Source: JAMDEO01 sp963775295
GTDB lineage: Bacteria; Actinomycetota; Thermoleophilia; RBG-16-64-13
Direction: 5' to 3'
Assembly: GCA_963775295.1 (NCBI GenBank)
Contig: CAVZIK010000006.1
Location: forward strand, 1,116,001 to 1,180,000
Length of the DNA: 64,000 bases
Positions 1-8,536 of this stretch are shown here, piece by piece. The number at the start of each line of letters is the position of its first letter. The stretch's first letter is position 1. The notes beneath the pieces were generated by a model. That model worked only from the letters and a program-made list of their open reading frames with translations, had not been told where the DNA came from and searched no databases. The translations under genes and the position numbers were made by a program.

Positions 1-658
1 CGTTGGCAATCTCGTTGATGAAGCTGATCTTGGTAGCCAAGAAAGCGTTGGATGCATACTTGATCATCTCGGCCGAGGCGACGTCGGTCTTCACGACCGG
101 ACAGTCGATGCCGCCGTACAATCCCGCCACCTTTTCCGCAGTGTCCAGGTCGTCGGAACCGACCACTATCCGGTCCGGCTGCATGAAGTCGGCGATGGCA
201 CTGCCTTCGCGAAGGAACTCCGGATTCGACGCGTAGCCGATATGCCTGTAGCCGCGCAGGGCCAACTCGGCCTGGACCGCGGCGCCCGTGCCCACAGGGA
301 CCGTGGACTTGGTGATGAGAATGTGGCCGCCTTCGTCCGGAGGCAGGTTATCCACGGCCTGCCAGATGCGCGAGAGATCCGCGTCGCCGGAGTATGTGGA
401 CGGGGTGTCCACGCAGATGAAGATGAACTCGCCCTGCTTGTACGCGGAGGCAGGATCGGTGGTGAACTCGACGCGTTTGCGGTTCTTGGCGATCAATTCG
501 GTCAGACCGGGCTCGAATATGGGAACCCCACCTTCGCGAAGGATTCGGACTCGATCGGCGTCGAGATCCATGGCGACGATGTCATGGCCGAGTTCCGCCA
601 TGCAGGCGACCGTCACCAACCCGACGTATCCGGCTCCGACCACTGTCAGCCTCGCCAC
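1..658 (-). CDS. UDP-glucose/nucleotide-sugar 6-dehydrogenase, 3' end outside window
   Basis: The minus-strand frame from a GTG at 658 reads through the window edge, giving the first 219 residues. It opens with the NAD-binding glycine motif GAGYVG, then shows STVPVGT and NPEFLREG, all typical of the UDP-glucose/GDP-mannose dehydrogenase family, which oxidises a sugar nucleotide to its uronic acid for envelope polysaccharides. The catalytic Cys and C-terminal domain lie outside the window. The GTG is chosen because GGAGGT sits seven bases upstream and the Rossmann strand starts at residue 3. Substrate (UDP-glucose versus another sugar nucleotide) cannot be decided from this part. Confidence 0.92.
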   Translation of the reverse strand, partial: MARLTVVGAGYVGLVTVACMAELGHDIVAMDLDADRVRILREGGVPIFEPGLTELIAKNRKRVEFTTDPASAYKQGEFIFICVDTPSTYSGDADLSRIWQAVDNLPPDEGGHILITKSTVPVGTGAAVQAELALRGYRHIGYASNPEFLREGSAIADFMQPDRIVVGSDDLDTAEKVAGLYGGIDCPVVKTDVASAEMIKYASNAFLATKISFINEIAN

Positions 659-731
659 TGGCGCCACCTCCAAGAAGTGATCCGTTTGTCTGTCATCGGC
701 GCTCAGTCCCACGCCGCATCCGCATGATAGT

Positions 732-1814
732 CTACTTCACCCCAAGAAACTCCAGGATGGCCTGCGCAAGGCCCTTAACGATCTTGTCCTGGTAAGAGGC
801 CGTGGCAAGTGCTCTGTCCTCCGCCGGGTTGGTCATGAAGCCGATCTCGGGAAGAATCACCGGCACATCGGACCAATTGAACCCCGTCATATCACTGCGG
901 GCGTCGATGCCCCGATCTTTAGCTCCCGTGGCGGCGACAAGGTCCCGTTGGGCTATGGACGCGGCTTTCTTGGACGCGGCAGCGATGTCGTCGGTCCAGC
1001 CTTTTGTCGTCGCTGGGTAAAGGACGTGTATACCGTTCGTAGATGAACCGGTCGCGCCATCGGCGTGGATGCGCACGAACAGGTCGGCGTGGGCTGCATT
1101 CGCTATTTGCGCGCGGGCGATATTGGTGAGGTCCACGTCCTGGGACGTCCGGGTCATCACCACTTTGATGCCATGGGCCTTGAGGGAGTCGCGCAGCTTC
1201 AGGCCGACCGTCAGGACCAACCGGCTCTCGGGGATCCCGGTGACGACACCCGCCGTTCCGGAACTCACCTTTTCCTTCTTGGTGCTCGAGCCCGGTCCCA
1301 CCGGCTCCAGGCCTGAATTGGCGTGGGCTTGATGCCCTGGATCGATCACCACCACTTTGCCGGAAGCGGGGGCCAAGGAACTGGGGGTCGCCTTCACCGT
1401 GGTCGTCGTGGGTCGCTCGGTCGTCGTGGTGGGTTTGACAGTCGTCGGGGCCTGACTCGTCGTGGTAGGAATCGTGGTTGTGGTTCTGCCGGTCGTCGTG
1501 GTGACCTTGGAGGTCGCGGTGGTCTGCCCCGTGTCGGTGGCGCCGCTTGACGATGTCATTGTAGTGCCCCGCCCACTCGCGGTGTTGCCGCTCGCCGCGC
1601 CGGCCGTGCCCGTGGTCGAAGACGAAGCCGCGACCCCCCCGGTACCGTCGCCGCCGCCTCCAGCCCAGGCCAGGGCGGCTAATATCCCTGCAATAATCAA
1701 GAACAGGAGCACGCCACTAATTAGCCACCGGAGGCGCTTGCGCCGCGTGCGCTTCGTTCGAAACCGGTCGATGAGATCCTGAGTCTCGCGGTCCCGGAGG
1801 GGCTGTCGGTCCAT
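732..1814 (-). CDS. N-acetylmuramoyl-L-alanine amidase (Amidase_3), membrane-anchored
   Basis: A 360-residue protein: basic cytoplasmic N-terminus, one membrane helix (about residues 30-52), a Thr/Ser-rich linker of roughly 100 residues, then a zinc amidase domain. Metal and catalytic residues are visible in VVIDPGHQAH, VRIHADG and LPEIGFMTNP. It should cleave the amide bond between MurNAc and the stem peptide at the cell surface. The start at 1814 is chosen because its ATG overlaps the TGA of the upstream gene (TGATG), implying translational coupling; an in-frame ATG at 1850 would lie inside the upstream gene. The linker probably spans the wall. Confidence 0.9.
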   Translation of the reverse strand: MDRQPLRDRETQDLIDRFRTKRTRRKRLRWLISGVLLFLIIAGILAALAWAGGGGDGTGGVAASSSTTGTAGAASGNTASGRGTTMTSSSGATDTGQTTATSKVTTTTGRTTTTIPTTTSQAPTTVKPTTTTERPTTTTVKATPSSLAPASGKVVVIDPGHQAHANSGLEPVGPGSSTKKEKVSSGTAGVVTGIPESRLVLTVGLKLRDSLKAHGIKVVMTRTSQDVDLTNIARAQIANAAHADLFVRIHADGATGSSTNGIHVLYPATTKGWTDDIAAASKKAASIAQRDLVAATGAKDRGIDARSDMTGFNWSDVPVILPEIGFMTNPAEDRALATASYQDKIVKGLAQAILEFLGVK

Positions 1815-2362
1815 CAGTCCGGGCGCCCTCGGCCGGTTGGGCCGTCCCACACTCTGGTTAGAGCTTCAATCGCCAGACCTACGGCCTCCTCCGGAGACGA
1901 GGCGTACCAGATGCCCTCCGTTCCTTGGTCGCGCTGGAGGCGCCAGCCTCCGAGTAGCACAACCGGACGACCGAGCTTGGCGGCAAGGCCGATCTCGGAA
2001 AGAGTGCCGTATCCGCCGCCGATAGCGATCACGGCATCGCCGGAGCTCACGACGGCCAGGTTGCGCGCGTGGCCCAATCCTGTGGTGATGGAGTAGTCCA
2101 GGTACGGGTTGGCAGGCGCTCGCTCGTGACCAGGAAGGATGCCGATGGTGACGCCTCCCCCTTCCTTGGCCCCACGGGCCGCGGCCTCCATGATGCCAGC
2201 CAATCCGCCGCACACAAGAACGGCGTCCCGAAGCCCCACGAGTCTTCCAACGTTCTCCGCCATTGAGTACTCGGCGGCGTTACATTGGCCACCCCCGATT
2301 ACCGCAATGTAGAGGGGGGTTTGCGCGCTTCGTGAGCCCAGGGGATCTGCAAGTGACTCCAT
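1814..2362 (-). CDS. LOG/TIGR00725-like Rossmann-fold protein
   Basis: A 182-residue protein with the glycine-rich pattern of the lysine-decarboxylase-like/LOG superfamily: IAVIGGGQC near the N-terminus, VCGGLAGIMEAAARGA in the middle and GGGYGTLSEIGLA near residue 125. Members include cytokinin-activating phosphoribohydrolases and proteins once called molybdenum cofactor carriers. The typical PGGxGTxxE is GGGYGTLSE here, so catalytic status is uncertain. The ATG at 2362 begins five bases after the helicase stop, and its own stop overlaps the amidase start, so three genes form one coupled run. Function in this context is not known. Confidence 0.75.
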   Translation of the reverse strand: MESLADPLGSRSAQTPLYIAVIGGGQCNAAEYSMAENVGRLVGLRDAVLVCGGLAGIMEAAARGAKEGGGVTIGILPGHERAPANPYLDYSITTGLGHARNLAVVSSGDAVIAIGGGYGTLSEIGLAAKLGRPVVLLGGWRLQRDQGTEGIWYASSPEEAVGLAIEALTRVWDGPTGRGRPD

Positions 2363-2367
2363 GGTGC

Positions 2368-4647
2368 CTAGGATAGCATTGCCCCGATGAGGCGGAGGGC
2401 CAACTCCTTGTCCAAGGGCTCGTTCCAATTACCGCACTTGGGCGATTGGATGCAGGAGGGGCACCCGCACTCGCACGGACAGTCGCGGATGAGGTTTCGT
2501 GCGTCGCGCAGCCATTCCGCAAACCGCTGGAATCCCTGCCGAGATATCCCTACCCCGCCGGCGTGACCATCGTAGACGAAGATGGTGGGTTGCTCCGTCT
2601 GATTGTGGACGGGCGTGGACAGCCCCCCAATGTCCCAACGATCGCACATGGCAAAGAGCGGAAGTAGCGCTATGAGGGCGTGTTCAATGGCGTGGATAGC
2701 CCCGGGGAGCCGCGCCAACTCTCGCTCGTCGTCGAGAAGCTCCACCGGTACGGTGAACCAAAGGCTCTCGGTCACGAATTCTTGGGTGGGGAGGTCGAGT
2801 TCCTCCGTGCCCAGGACCTCATCGCTGCCCAGCCGCTTCTTTTGGAAGGCGACCACTCGGCTGCTCACGGAGATCTGCCCGAGATGCAGAGTCACGGGCC
2901 CGAAAGTGTGCTGCAGGTCGTCGCTGAGGATGCGTGTGTCGGTCTCGCGGCGAGGCAACGTGTGATACGTGTCCCAGAAAGGCCGAACGAGAGCGACGCG
3001 AGCGTCGAGATTGAGACTGTTGACGAGGTAAGTATCGCCCATGTGGAGGTAGACGGCTCCCGGGTGCAACGCCGAGTACGCCGTCTCCGCGCCCTCAGTG
3101 CCGATGATATCGCCCGTCTCTTCTTCAACTATGGTGAACTGCTGTCCGACGGTAGAACGAAGGCCCACTTTCGCGGCGGGGAAACCTGTGTCGCTAAAGA
3201 ACCAAGCCCCGTTCTTGTGGCGCAGCAGTCCTTCGGCCGTGCCTCGCTTGAGGGCCTCCGCCAACTTGGGACCAAAGAACTTCTCATCCTCGGCCAGTAG
3301 AGGGCCTTCGTAAGCCGCAGCCGCCAGGTGCCGGAGGTGGATGAACGGATTGGTGAAATCGATGGTGGCCGCTTCAACGTCTCTTTGCAACAGCTCTTCA
3401 GGGTGCTTGACGAAGAACTGCTCCAAGGCGTCGTTGCCGGCGATGAAAATGCCCAGGCTCTGTCCTTTGCCCCGCCCCGCGCGGCCCCACTGCTGCCACA
3501 GGCTGGCCACTGTGCCCGGGTATCCGACGGTGATTGCCGCGTCGAGCGCCCCAATGTCGATGCCAAGCTCGAGGGCACTGGTGCTGACCACCGCGAGAAG
3601 TTGGCCGCTGAACAGCATTGTCTCTATCGATCGTCTTTGCTCGGGGGTATATCCGGCTCGATACGGAGAGAGTCGCCCGGCCAAGGCGCGGTCGGTCTCC
3701 TTGAGTCGGTCGGCGCACTGCTGATAGATGAGTTCGGCCGCACGCCGGGACTTCGTGAAGCATATCGAGCGGACTCCGTTGCGCATGAGTTCGGCCAGCA
3801 GATCCGCGGCCTCGGTGGTGGTGCTTCGCCGGATATTCAACTCCTCGTGGGCCAGAGGCGGCTCCCAGAAGACGATCTTCCGCGGCCCCGTAGGGGCTCC
3901 GTCGCCGCTCACGTGCGCGACCTCCAAGCCGGTGAGGTGCGCGGCGTGTTCCCGGGCGTTGCTGATCGTCGCCGACGCCAGGATGAACTGCGGGTTCGCC
4001 CCGTAGAAGGAAGCCACTCGTCGCAACCGGCGCAGGACGTTGGCCACGTTACTCCCGAAGACGCCCCTGTAGGTGTGGGCCTCGTCGATTACCACATACT
4101 TGAGGTTGAAGAGAAACTCGTCCCAACGTTCGTGCCGGGGGAGGACGCTGAGGTGGAGCATATCCGGGTTGGTGAGGAGAACCCGGGCCTTCTGTCGGGC
4201 GACGAGTCTGGCGGCGGTCGGCGTATCGCCGTCGTACGCGGCGACCTCCACCGCTTTGCCCGCCAAGAGGCGGATGCGGCGGAGTTGGTCCTGAGCGAGT
4301 GCCTTGGTGGGATAGAGGTAGACAGCGCGAGCGTGTGGATCGCGCAGCAGTCCGTCGAGGACGGGCAAGTTGAAACAGAGACTCTTGCCGGAGGCGGTAC
4401 CCGTGGTGACCATGAAGTGGCCCGCCCCTTGAGATTTGTCCCAGCATTCGGCTTGGTGCGTCCAGAGCTTCTTGATGCCCTGCGCCGCCAAGGCGTCGAC
4501 CAACTGCAGGTGGAGGTTTCCGGGGAGCGGCGCCGATTTGCCGGGGCGGCCGGGCAACACGGTCTGGGCCTCGACCTGGGGAAAACGATCCGGAGTCAAG
4601 AGTTCGAACAATTCCGGTCTCAACCTAGCCTGCCTAAGACGCAACAT
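2368..4647 (-). CDS. DEAD/DEAH-box helicase with C-terminal DUF1998 zinc domain (MrfA/Hrq1-like)
   Basis: A 759-residue superfamily 2 helicase. Seen: Walker A in TGTASGKS, the DEAH box in VIDEAHTYRG, motif III SATISN, motif VI QQWGRAGRG, and a C-terminal cysteine cluster with CPCECGCPSC followed by a further Cys in SPKCGNW. This order matches the YprA/MrfA and Hrq1 family of 3'-5' DNA helicases; Bacillus MrfA acts in repair of mitomycin-type lesions. Its usual nuclease partner MrfB is not in this window. Length is normal for the family and the start gives the expected short N-terminus. It heads the run with the LOG-like and amidase genes. Confidence 0.9.
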   Translation of the reverse strand: MLRLRQARLRPELFELLTPDRFPQVEAQTVLPGRPGKSAPLPGNLHLQLVDALAAQGIKKLWTHQAECWDKSQGAGHFMVTTGTASGKSLCFNLPVLDGLLRDPHARAVYLYPTKALAQDQLRRIRLLAGKAVEVAAYDGDTPTAARLVARQKARVLLTNPDMLHLSVLPRHERWDEFLFNLKYVVIDEAHTYRGVFGSNVANVLRRLRRVASFYGANPQFILASATISNAREHAAHLTGLEVAHVSGDGAPTGPRKIVFWEPPLAHEELNIRRSTTTEAADLLAELMRNGVRSICFTKSRRAAELIYQQCADRLKETDRALAGRLSPYRAGYTPEQRRSIETMLFSGQLLAVVSTSALELGIDIGALDAAITVGYPGTVASLWQQWGRAGRGKGQSLGIFIAGNDALEQFFVKHPEELLQRDVEAATIDFTNPFIHLRHLAAAAYEGPLLAEDEKFFGPKLAEALKRGTAEGLLRHKNGAWFFSDTGFPAAKVGLRSTVGQQFTIVEEETGDIIGTEGAETAYSALHPGAVYLHMGDTYLVNSLNLDARVALVRPFWDTYHTLPRRETDTRILSDDLQHTFGPVTLHLGQISVSSRVVAFQKKRLGSDEVLGTEELDLPTQEFVTESLWFTVPVELLDDERELARLPGAIHAIEHALIALLPLFAMCDRWDIGGLSTPVHNQTEQPTIFVYDGHAGGVGISRQGFQRFAEWLRDARNLIRDCPCECGCPSCIQSPKCGNWNEPLDKELALRLIGAMLS

Positions 4648-4755
4648 CGTAATCGCCTGCCCTGCTCCCGCCCTGCGGGGGTCGCCTCCCTATCCCGTCC
4701 GAAGAATCAGAGAGTACGAGCGGCGGTCAATGGAGGCCATACAACCTAAGATGTA

Positions 4756-4775
4756 GACCGGCGGGCGGTCCGGTC
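4756..4775. terminator. Short GC hairpin between helicase and phosphoesterase
   Basis: GACCGG and CCGGTC (six-base stem, eight-base loop) lie between the metallophosphoesterase stop and the helicase start. There is no T-run, so it is only a weak candidate terminator for the asd/phosphoesterase transcript. Confidence 0.25.
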
Positions 4776-4816
4776 GGCAGTGTCTATGATAGCCCAGCAA
4801 TCCCGCTCTTCCGCTT

Positions 4817-5782
4817 CTACCGCGCTCCGTCCACATGCCGAAGGGTGATCTCGACGATCTGGGGTCTAGCGAAGAAGCGCATGGGAGGAAAGATCGTACC
4901 TATTCCGTTGGAGACAATGACGGTCGTGTCGCCATTTTGAACCACCCCGGTGCGGTATTTCTGTCCGTAATCCGAAGGCAGAACCGGCGCCCAGAGGCCG
5001 AAGAACGTGACCTGGCCACCGTGGGTGTGACCGGAAAGGACGAGATCGACCGCGTCGGCGGGGAGGGTCTCGGCGTAGTCGGGATTGTGGCTGAGGAGGA
5101 TGACCAGGTCCGCCGCCGTGGTTCCATCTACCACGCCGGCGAGGTCCGGTACTCCCTCCTTGTAGTCGGCGACACCGCCCAGGCGGATTCGCGCGCCGTC
5201 CTTTTCGACCCACACTCCACGGTTATCCAACAGGTCGATTCCGGCAGTCTGGATCGCTCGAATAGCGGCGGAAGGATCCGCAACCCCGCCGTCCGAGGAG
5301 TATGCCGCGTAGTCATGATTCCCGAGCACGGCGAACCGTCCCAGGGGGGCCTGCAGCCGCGCTAGTTCCGAAAGACAGGAGCTCTCGTACTCGGGTTTGA
5401 CGTAGACGTAGTCACCGTCAAGGGCTATCAGGTCCGGGTGCAGCCCGTTCACCTTATCCACCAAGTCCCCCACGCGCTCCTGGGAAAAGAACCATCCCCG
5501 GTGGATATCGGTGAGAAGAACGATCTTCGTCCCATCAAATTCGGCGGGCACCTGGGTGCTCGAGAACTCGTATTGCCGCACCTCGATCCAAAACGGTTCA
5601 ACGAACATGTACCCAAGCAGAGCCGCCAAGACCACGAAGACGGTCGCGGCAACGATCCACCAGCGATTGAGCCTTCTGAGGCTTGCGGGACGCCCTGAAC
5701 CAACCTTCTTGGTTCGAGTGGTCATCGCATGGGGTCGGTTGGAAGAGAAGTGGGCCTGCCGTCGCGGCCGGCCCAGACGCAT
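4817..5782 (-). CDS. Membrane-anchored metallophosphoesterase (calcineurin-like)
   Basis: All signature blocks of the calcineurin-like phosphoesterase fold are present: LLTDIHRGW (D-x-H), LDGDYVY (GD), VLGNHDYA (GNHD) and LSGHTHGGQ (GHxH). An N-terminal membrane helix follows a basic stretch, so the catalytic domain is probably extracytoplasmic, as in YkuE/YaeI-type enzymes. Substrate is unknown. The ATG at 5782 lies four bases after the asd stop and is used here; a second ATG at 5725 (MTTRTKK) gives 302 residues and is equally plausible because neither has a strong ribosome site. Co-transcribed with asd. Confidence 0.85.
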   Translation of the reverse strand: MRLGRPRRQAHFSSNRPHAMTTRTKKVGSGRPASLRRLNRWWIVAATVFVVLAALLGYMFVEPFWIEVRQYEFSSTQVPAEFDGTKIVLLTDIHRGWFFSQERVGDLVDKVNGLHPDLIALDGDYVYVKPEYESSCLSELARLQAPLGRFAVLGNHDYAAYSSDGGVADPSAAIRAIQTAGIDLLDNRGVWVEKDGARIRLGGVADYKEGVPDLAGVVDGTTAADLVILLSHNPDYAETLPADAVDLVLSGHTHGGQVTFFGLWAPVLPSDYGQKYRTGVVQNGDTTVIVSNGIGTIFPPMRFFARPQIVEITLRHVDGAR

Positions 5783-5786
5783 TCCG

Positions 5787-6812
5787 TCACGGCACCCGAA
5801 TAAGGTCACGTTCTAACAGCAGCTCCCCGATCTGGACCGCGTTGAGAGCCGCTCCTTTGCGGAGGTTGTCGGCGACAACCCACAAGTTGAGAGCGTTCTC
5901 CACCGTGGGGTCGCGGCGGATGCGCCCCACGTAGGTGTCATCGGTGCCGGCGGCCACGATGGGCATGGGGTAAAGCTTAGTTGCCGGATCGTCCGTCACG
6001 AGTACTCCCGGAGCGACTGTTAGGAGCTTGCGCGCCTCCTCGGGGCTCATGGGGTTTGCGAACTCCAGATTGACAGCTTCCGAATGGCCGTAAGTCACCG
6101 GCACACGCACGCAGGTCGCGCTGACCTTGATCGAAGGGTCGCCCATGATCTTCTTGGTCTCATCCACCATCTTCTGCTCTTCCTTGGTGGACCCGTCCTC
6201 CAAAAAGACATCGATATGAGGCAGACAGTTAAAGGCTATCTGGTGTGGATAAACGCTGATTTCCGGTTTCGCCCCCGCGAGGATCTGACCGGACTGTTGC
6301 AGCAGCTCGTCTATGGCTTCGGCGCCGGTGCCGGAAACCGCTTGATAGGTGGAGACGACCACGCGGGTTATGCGCGCGACGTCGTGCAGTGGCTTCATCA
6401 CGACAACCATCTGGATGGTGGAGCAGTTCGGGTTGGCGATGATCCCCTTGTGCCACCTGACATCCTCCGGATTTACCTCGGGCACCACCAGGGGAACCGT
6501 GGGGTCCATCCGCCAGGCAGAGGAGTTGTCCACGACGACACATCCAGCGGCGCGGGCGATTGGCGCGAAGTCGAGCGAAGTGCCTCCGCCCGCAGAGAAC
6601 AGGGCGAGATCGACATCCTTGAAACTGTCGGCGGTGAGTTCCTCGCAGACGACGTTCTCACCACAAAAATCAACCGACTTACCAGCGGAACGTGTCGAAG
6701 TGAGCGCCACCAGATCTTTCACCGGGAATTTTCGCTTGGCCAGGATGGTTCTCATGGCCATGCCCACGGCACCGGTGGCCCCAACGACTGCGACCCGATA
6801 TTCTCTGCTCAC
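5787..6812 (-). CDS. asd: Aspartate-semialdehyde dehydrogenase
   Basis: A 341-residue enzyme reducing aspartyl phosphate to aspartate semialdehyde with NADPH, the second step toward Lys/DAP, Met and Thr. Seen: nucleotide-binding VVGATGAVG at residues 8-16 and the catalytic cysteine in NPNCSTIQM. The GTG at 6812 is chosen because AAGGAGG lies four bases upstream and it places the glycine motif at the usual distance; ATG at 6854 would add 14 unconserved residues. Its pathway partner lysC is 8 kb upstream on the same strand, separated by an ABC exporter, a sensor pair and a binding-protein gene, whereas in many actinobacteria the two are adjacent. Confidence 0.96.
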   Translation of the reverse strand: MSREYRVAVVGATGAVGMAMRTILAKRKFPVKDLVALTSTRSAGKSVDFCGENVVCEELTADSFKDVDLALFSAGGGTSLDFAPIARAAGCVVVDNSSAWRMDPTVPLVVPEVNPEDVRWHKGIIANPNCSTIQMVVVMKPLHDVARITRVVVSTYQAVSGTGAEAIDELLQQSGQILAGAKPEISVYPHQIAFNCLPHIDVFLEDGSTKEEQKMVDETKKIMGDPSIKVSATCVRVPVTYGHSEAVNLEFANPMSPEEARKLLTVAPGVLVTDDPATKLYPMPIVAAGTDDTYVGRIRRDPTVENALNLWVVADNLRKGAALNAVQIGELLLERDLIRVP

Positions 6813-6981
6813 CGTTCCTCCTTGGCCCAACGTTTGGAGGCATGATTCTAGCATTCGCGGCCTCGTCTCGAGGAACTGGCTCCCGCGTTCGTACCGCTAG
6901 ACGGTCATTGATCTCACAGAGCGGTATGGCAGCCTTCTCCCAGATGGGCTGACTTTGGCTTCCCGCAACCCATGTTTACAC

Positions 6982-6991
6982 TTGTTAACAA
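6982..6991. promoter_or_regulatory. Palindrome TTGTTAACAA in the leader of the binding-protein gene
   Basis: The 215-base gap between the asd start (6812) and the binding-protein start (7028) holds no gene. It contains a perfect ten-base palindrome inside an AT-rich patch (GTTTACACTTGTTAACAAAG), about 37 bases before the start codon, where an operator could lie. The ribosome site GGAGGAGGGG sits just before 7028. No clear -35/-10 pair was found. Confidence 0.25.
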
Positions 6992-7027
6992 AGTTTCTTG
7001 CAACGTCATTGTTGGAGGAGGGGTTAG

Positions 7028-8455
7028 ATGATCGACGACGAGCGCGAACAAGCCGACGGGACTCTGGACAAGTCCGTCAGCAGGCGCGACTTCCTCAAGA
7101 TCGCCGGCATTGCCGGTGCCGCCGTGGGCATGGGAGCGGGCTTGGGCGGCCTTGTGGCTGCCTGCGGTGGATCGGAGGAAACGACGACCACGACCGCCGC
7201 TGCGGGCGGTACCGTGACCACCACAGCCGCGGGCGACACCACTACCGTTTCGGTAGAAGCCGAAACCGGTGATGAAGTCAAAGCTGGCTACGTCCTCCCG
7301 GTCACCGGTAACATGGCTGCTTTTGGTGCCGCCGCAGACTGGGAAGTCCAGTACTTCAACAACAATGTCTGGAAAGACGGATTCGTGATGGGGGACGGTA
7401 AGAAGCACAAGTTCACCGTCATCGTCGCCGACATGCAGTCCGACTCCAACCGCGCCGCTCAGGTGGCCGGAGATCTCATCCAAAACTCGGGGGTGCAACT
7501 CATCGGCGCGAGCGCCAGCGCCGCCAACGTGGTCCCTGTTCGCGACCAATGTGAAGCGCTGGGGTGCCCCTGCATCACCTACGACTGCCCGGGCGATGCC
7601 TGGAATGCGGGCCAGCCGGAAGGCGGTTTCAAATGGTCCTGGCATACCTGGTTCATTTTCAAAGATATGAGCGCGAACTTCGTTGCGATGTGGGACATGC
7701 TCCCCACCAACAAAACGGTCGGAGGCCTATACCCGAATGACGCCGACGGCTTGGCTTTCGCCCAAGGTCTGCCGGCAGCCTTCCAGCCCAAGGGGTACAC
7801 CTACGTCGATCCCGGTCGCTTCGAAGACAACACCGAAGACTACACGGCGATCATCAGCAAGTTCCGCAAAGAGGGGGTGGAGATCGTCAACGGTGTGCCT
7901 ACTCCTCCGGATTATGCGAACTTCTGGAAACAAGCGGTACAGCAGGGCTTCAAGCCGAAGATCTCGACCGAAGCCAAAGCCATGCTGTTCCCCTCGGGTG
8001 TCAACGCCCTAGGTGAACTCGGTGATGGCCAGACGGTCGAATGCTGGTTCCACCCGAAATTCCCCTACACGAGTTCTCTTACCGGCCTTACGGCCCAGCA
8101 AGTGTGCGACATGTGGGAATCCGACAAGAATGAGCAGTGGACCCAGCCGATCTGCTTCTTCGGCCAGTTCGAGGTGTTCACCGATATTCTGAAACGGTGC
8201 ACCGACCCTCTCGACAAGAATGCCATCATCGAGGCGACGAAGGGTACGAAGATCACCACCATCGGCGGCCCGGTCGACTGGACCGTGAACCCCGATCCGT
8301 ACTCCGGCTTCTACAACTTCTCCACCAAGCCGATTACAGGCGGTCAGTGGGTCAAAGGTACCGGAAAATGGCAGTACGACATGGAGATCGTGGCGAGCGT
8401 GAGCAGCCCCGATATTAAGACCACTGCCACCATCAAAGAATTGGTCTTTCCTTAG
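7028..8455 (+). CDS. Tat-exported ABC transporter substrate-binding lipoprotein (PBP1 type)
   Basis: 475 residues. The N-terminus has a twin-arginine signal (VSRRDFLKIAG) running into an alanine/glycine-rich core and a lipobox-like VAACGG, then a Thr-rich linker before a type I periplasmic-binding fold of the branched-chain amino acid/urea class (GYVLPVTGNMAAFG start, FWKQAVQQGF near residue 300). It should capture a small organic solute outside the cell for an ABC importer. No permease or ATPase gene is adjacent, so it is an orphan. A close paralogue lies at 61234. A strong GGAGGAGGGG supports the start; a terminator follows at 8507. Confidence 0.88.
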   Translation: MIDDEREQADGTLDKSVSRRDFLKIAGIAGAAVGMGAGLGGLVAACGGSEETTTTTAAAGGTVTTTAAGDTTTVSVEAETGDEVKAGYVLPVTGNMAAFGAAADWEVQYFNNNVWKDGFVMGDGKKHKFTVIVADMQSDSNRAAQVAGDLIQNSGVQLIGASASAANVVPVRDQCEALGCPCITYDCPGDAWNAGQPEGGFKWSWHTWFIFKDMSANFVAMWDMLPTNKTVGGLYPNDADGLAFAQGLPAAFQPKGYTYVDPGRFEDNTEDYTAIISKFRKEGVEIVNGVPTPPDYANFWKQAVQQGFKPKISTEAKAMLFPSGVNALGELGDGQTVECWFHPKFPYTSSLTGLTAQQVCDMWESDKNEQWTQPICFFGQFEVFTDILKRCTDPLDKNAIIEATKGTKITTIGGPVDWTVNPDPYSGFYNFSTKPITGGQWVKGTGKWQYDMEIVASVSSPDIKTTATIKELVFP

Positions 8456-8506
8456 GAGCCATGTTGCCGACGAGAGCCGGTAGAGCGGTCGTTGCCGGGA
8501 CTTCTG

Positions 8507-8531
8507 GGGCGCCCCGCCGAGCGGGGCGCCC
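8507..8531. terminator. Strong GC hairpin between convergent genes
   Basis: An 11-base-pair perfect stem (GGGCGCCCCGC / GCGGGGCGCCC) with a three-base loop sits between the convergent binding-protein gene and PAS sensor gene. A short T-containing stretch follows on the plus strand. It could serve both transcripts. Confidence 0.7.
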
Positions 8532-8536
8532 GATTT

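Noticed and set aside
1381..1630. Repetitive GTCGT/ACGAC-rich tract
   Set aside because: It is the codon pattern of the Thr-rich linker in the amidase, not a separate repeat or CRISPR array.
3328..4749. A 473-codon open frame on the plus strand opposite the helicase
   Set aside because: It is fully antisense to a helicase with all motifs; its translation has no domain and its length follows from high GC in codon third positions.
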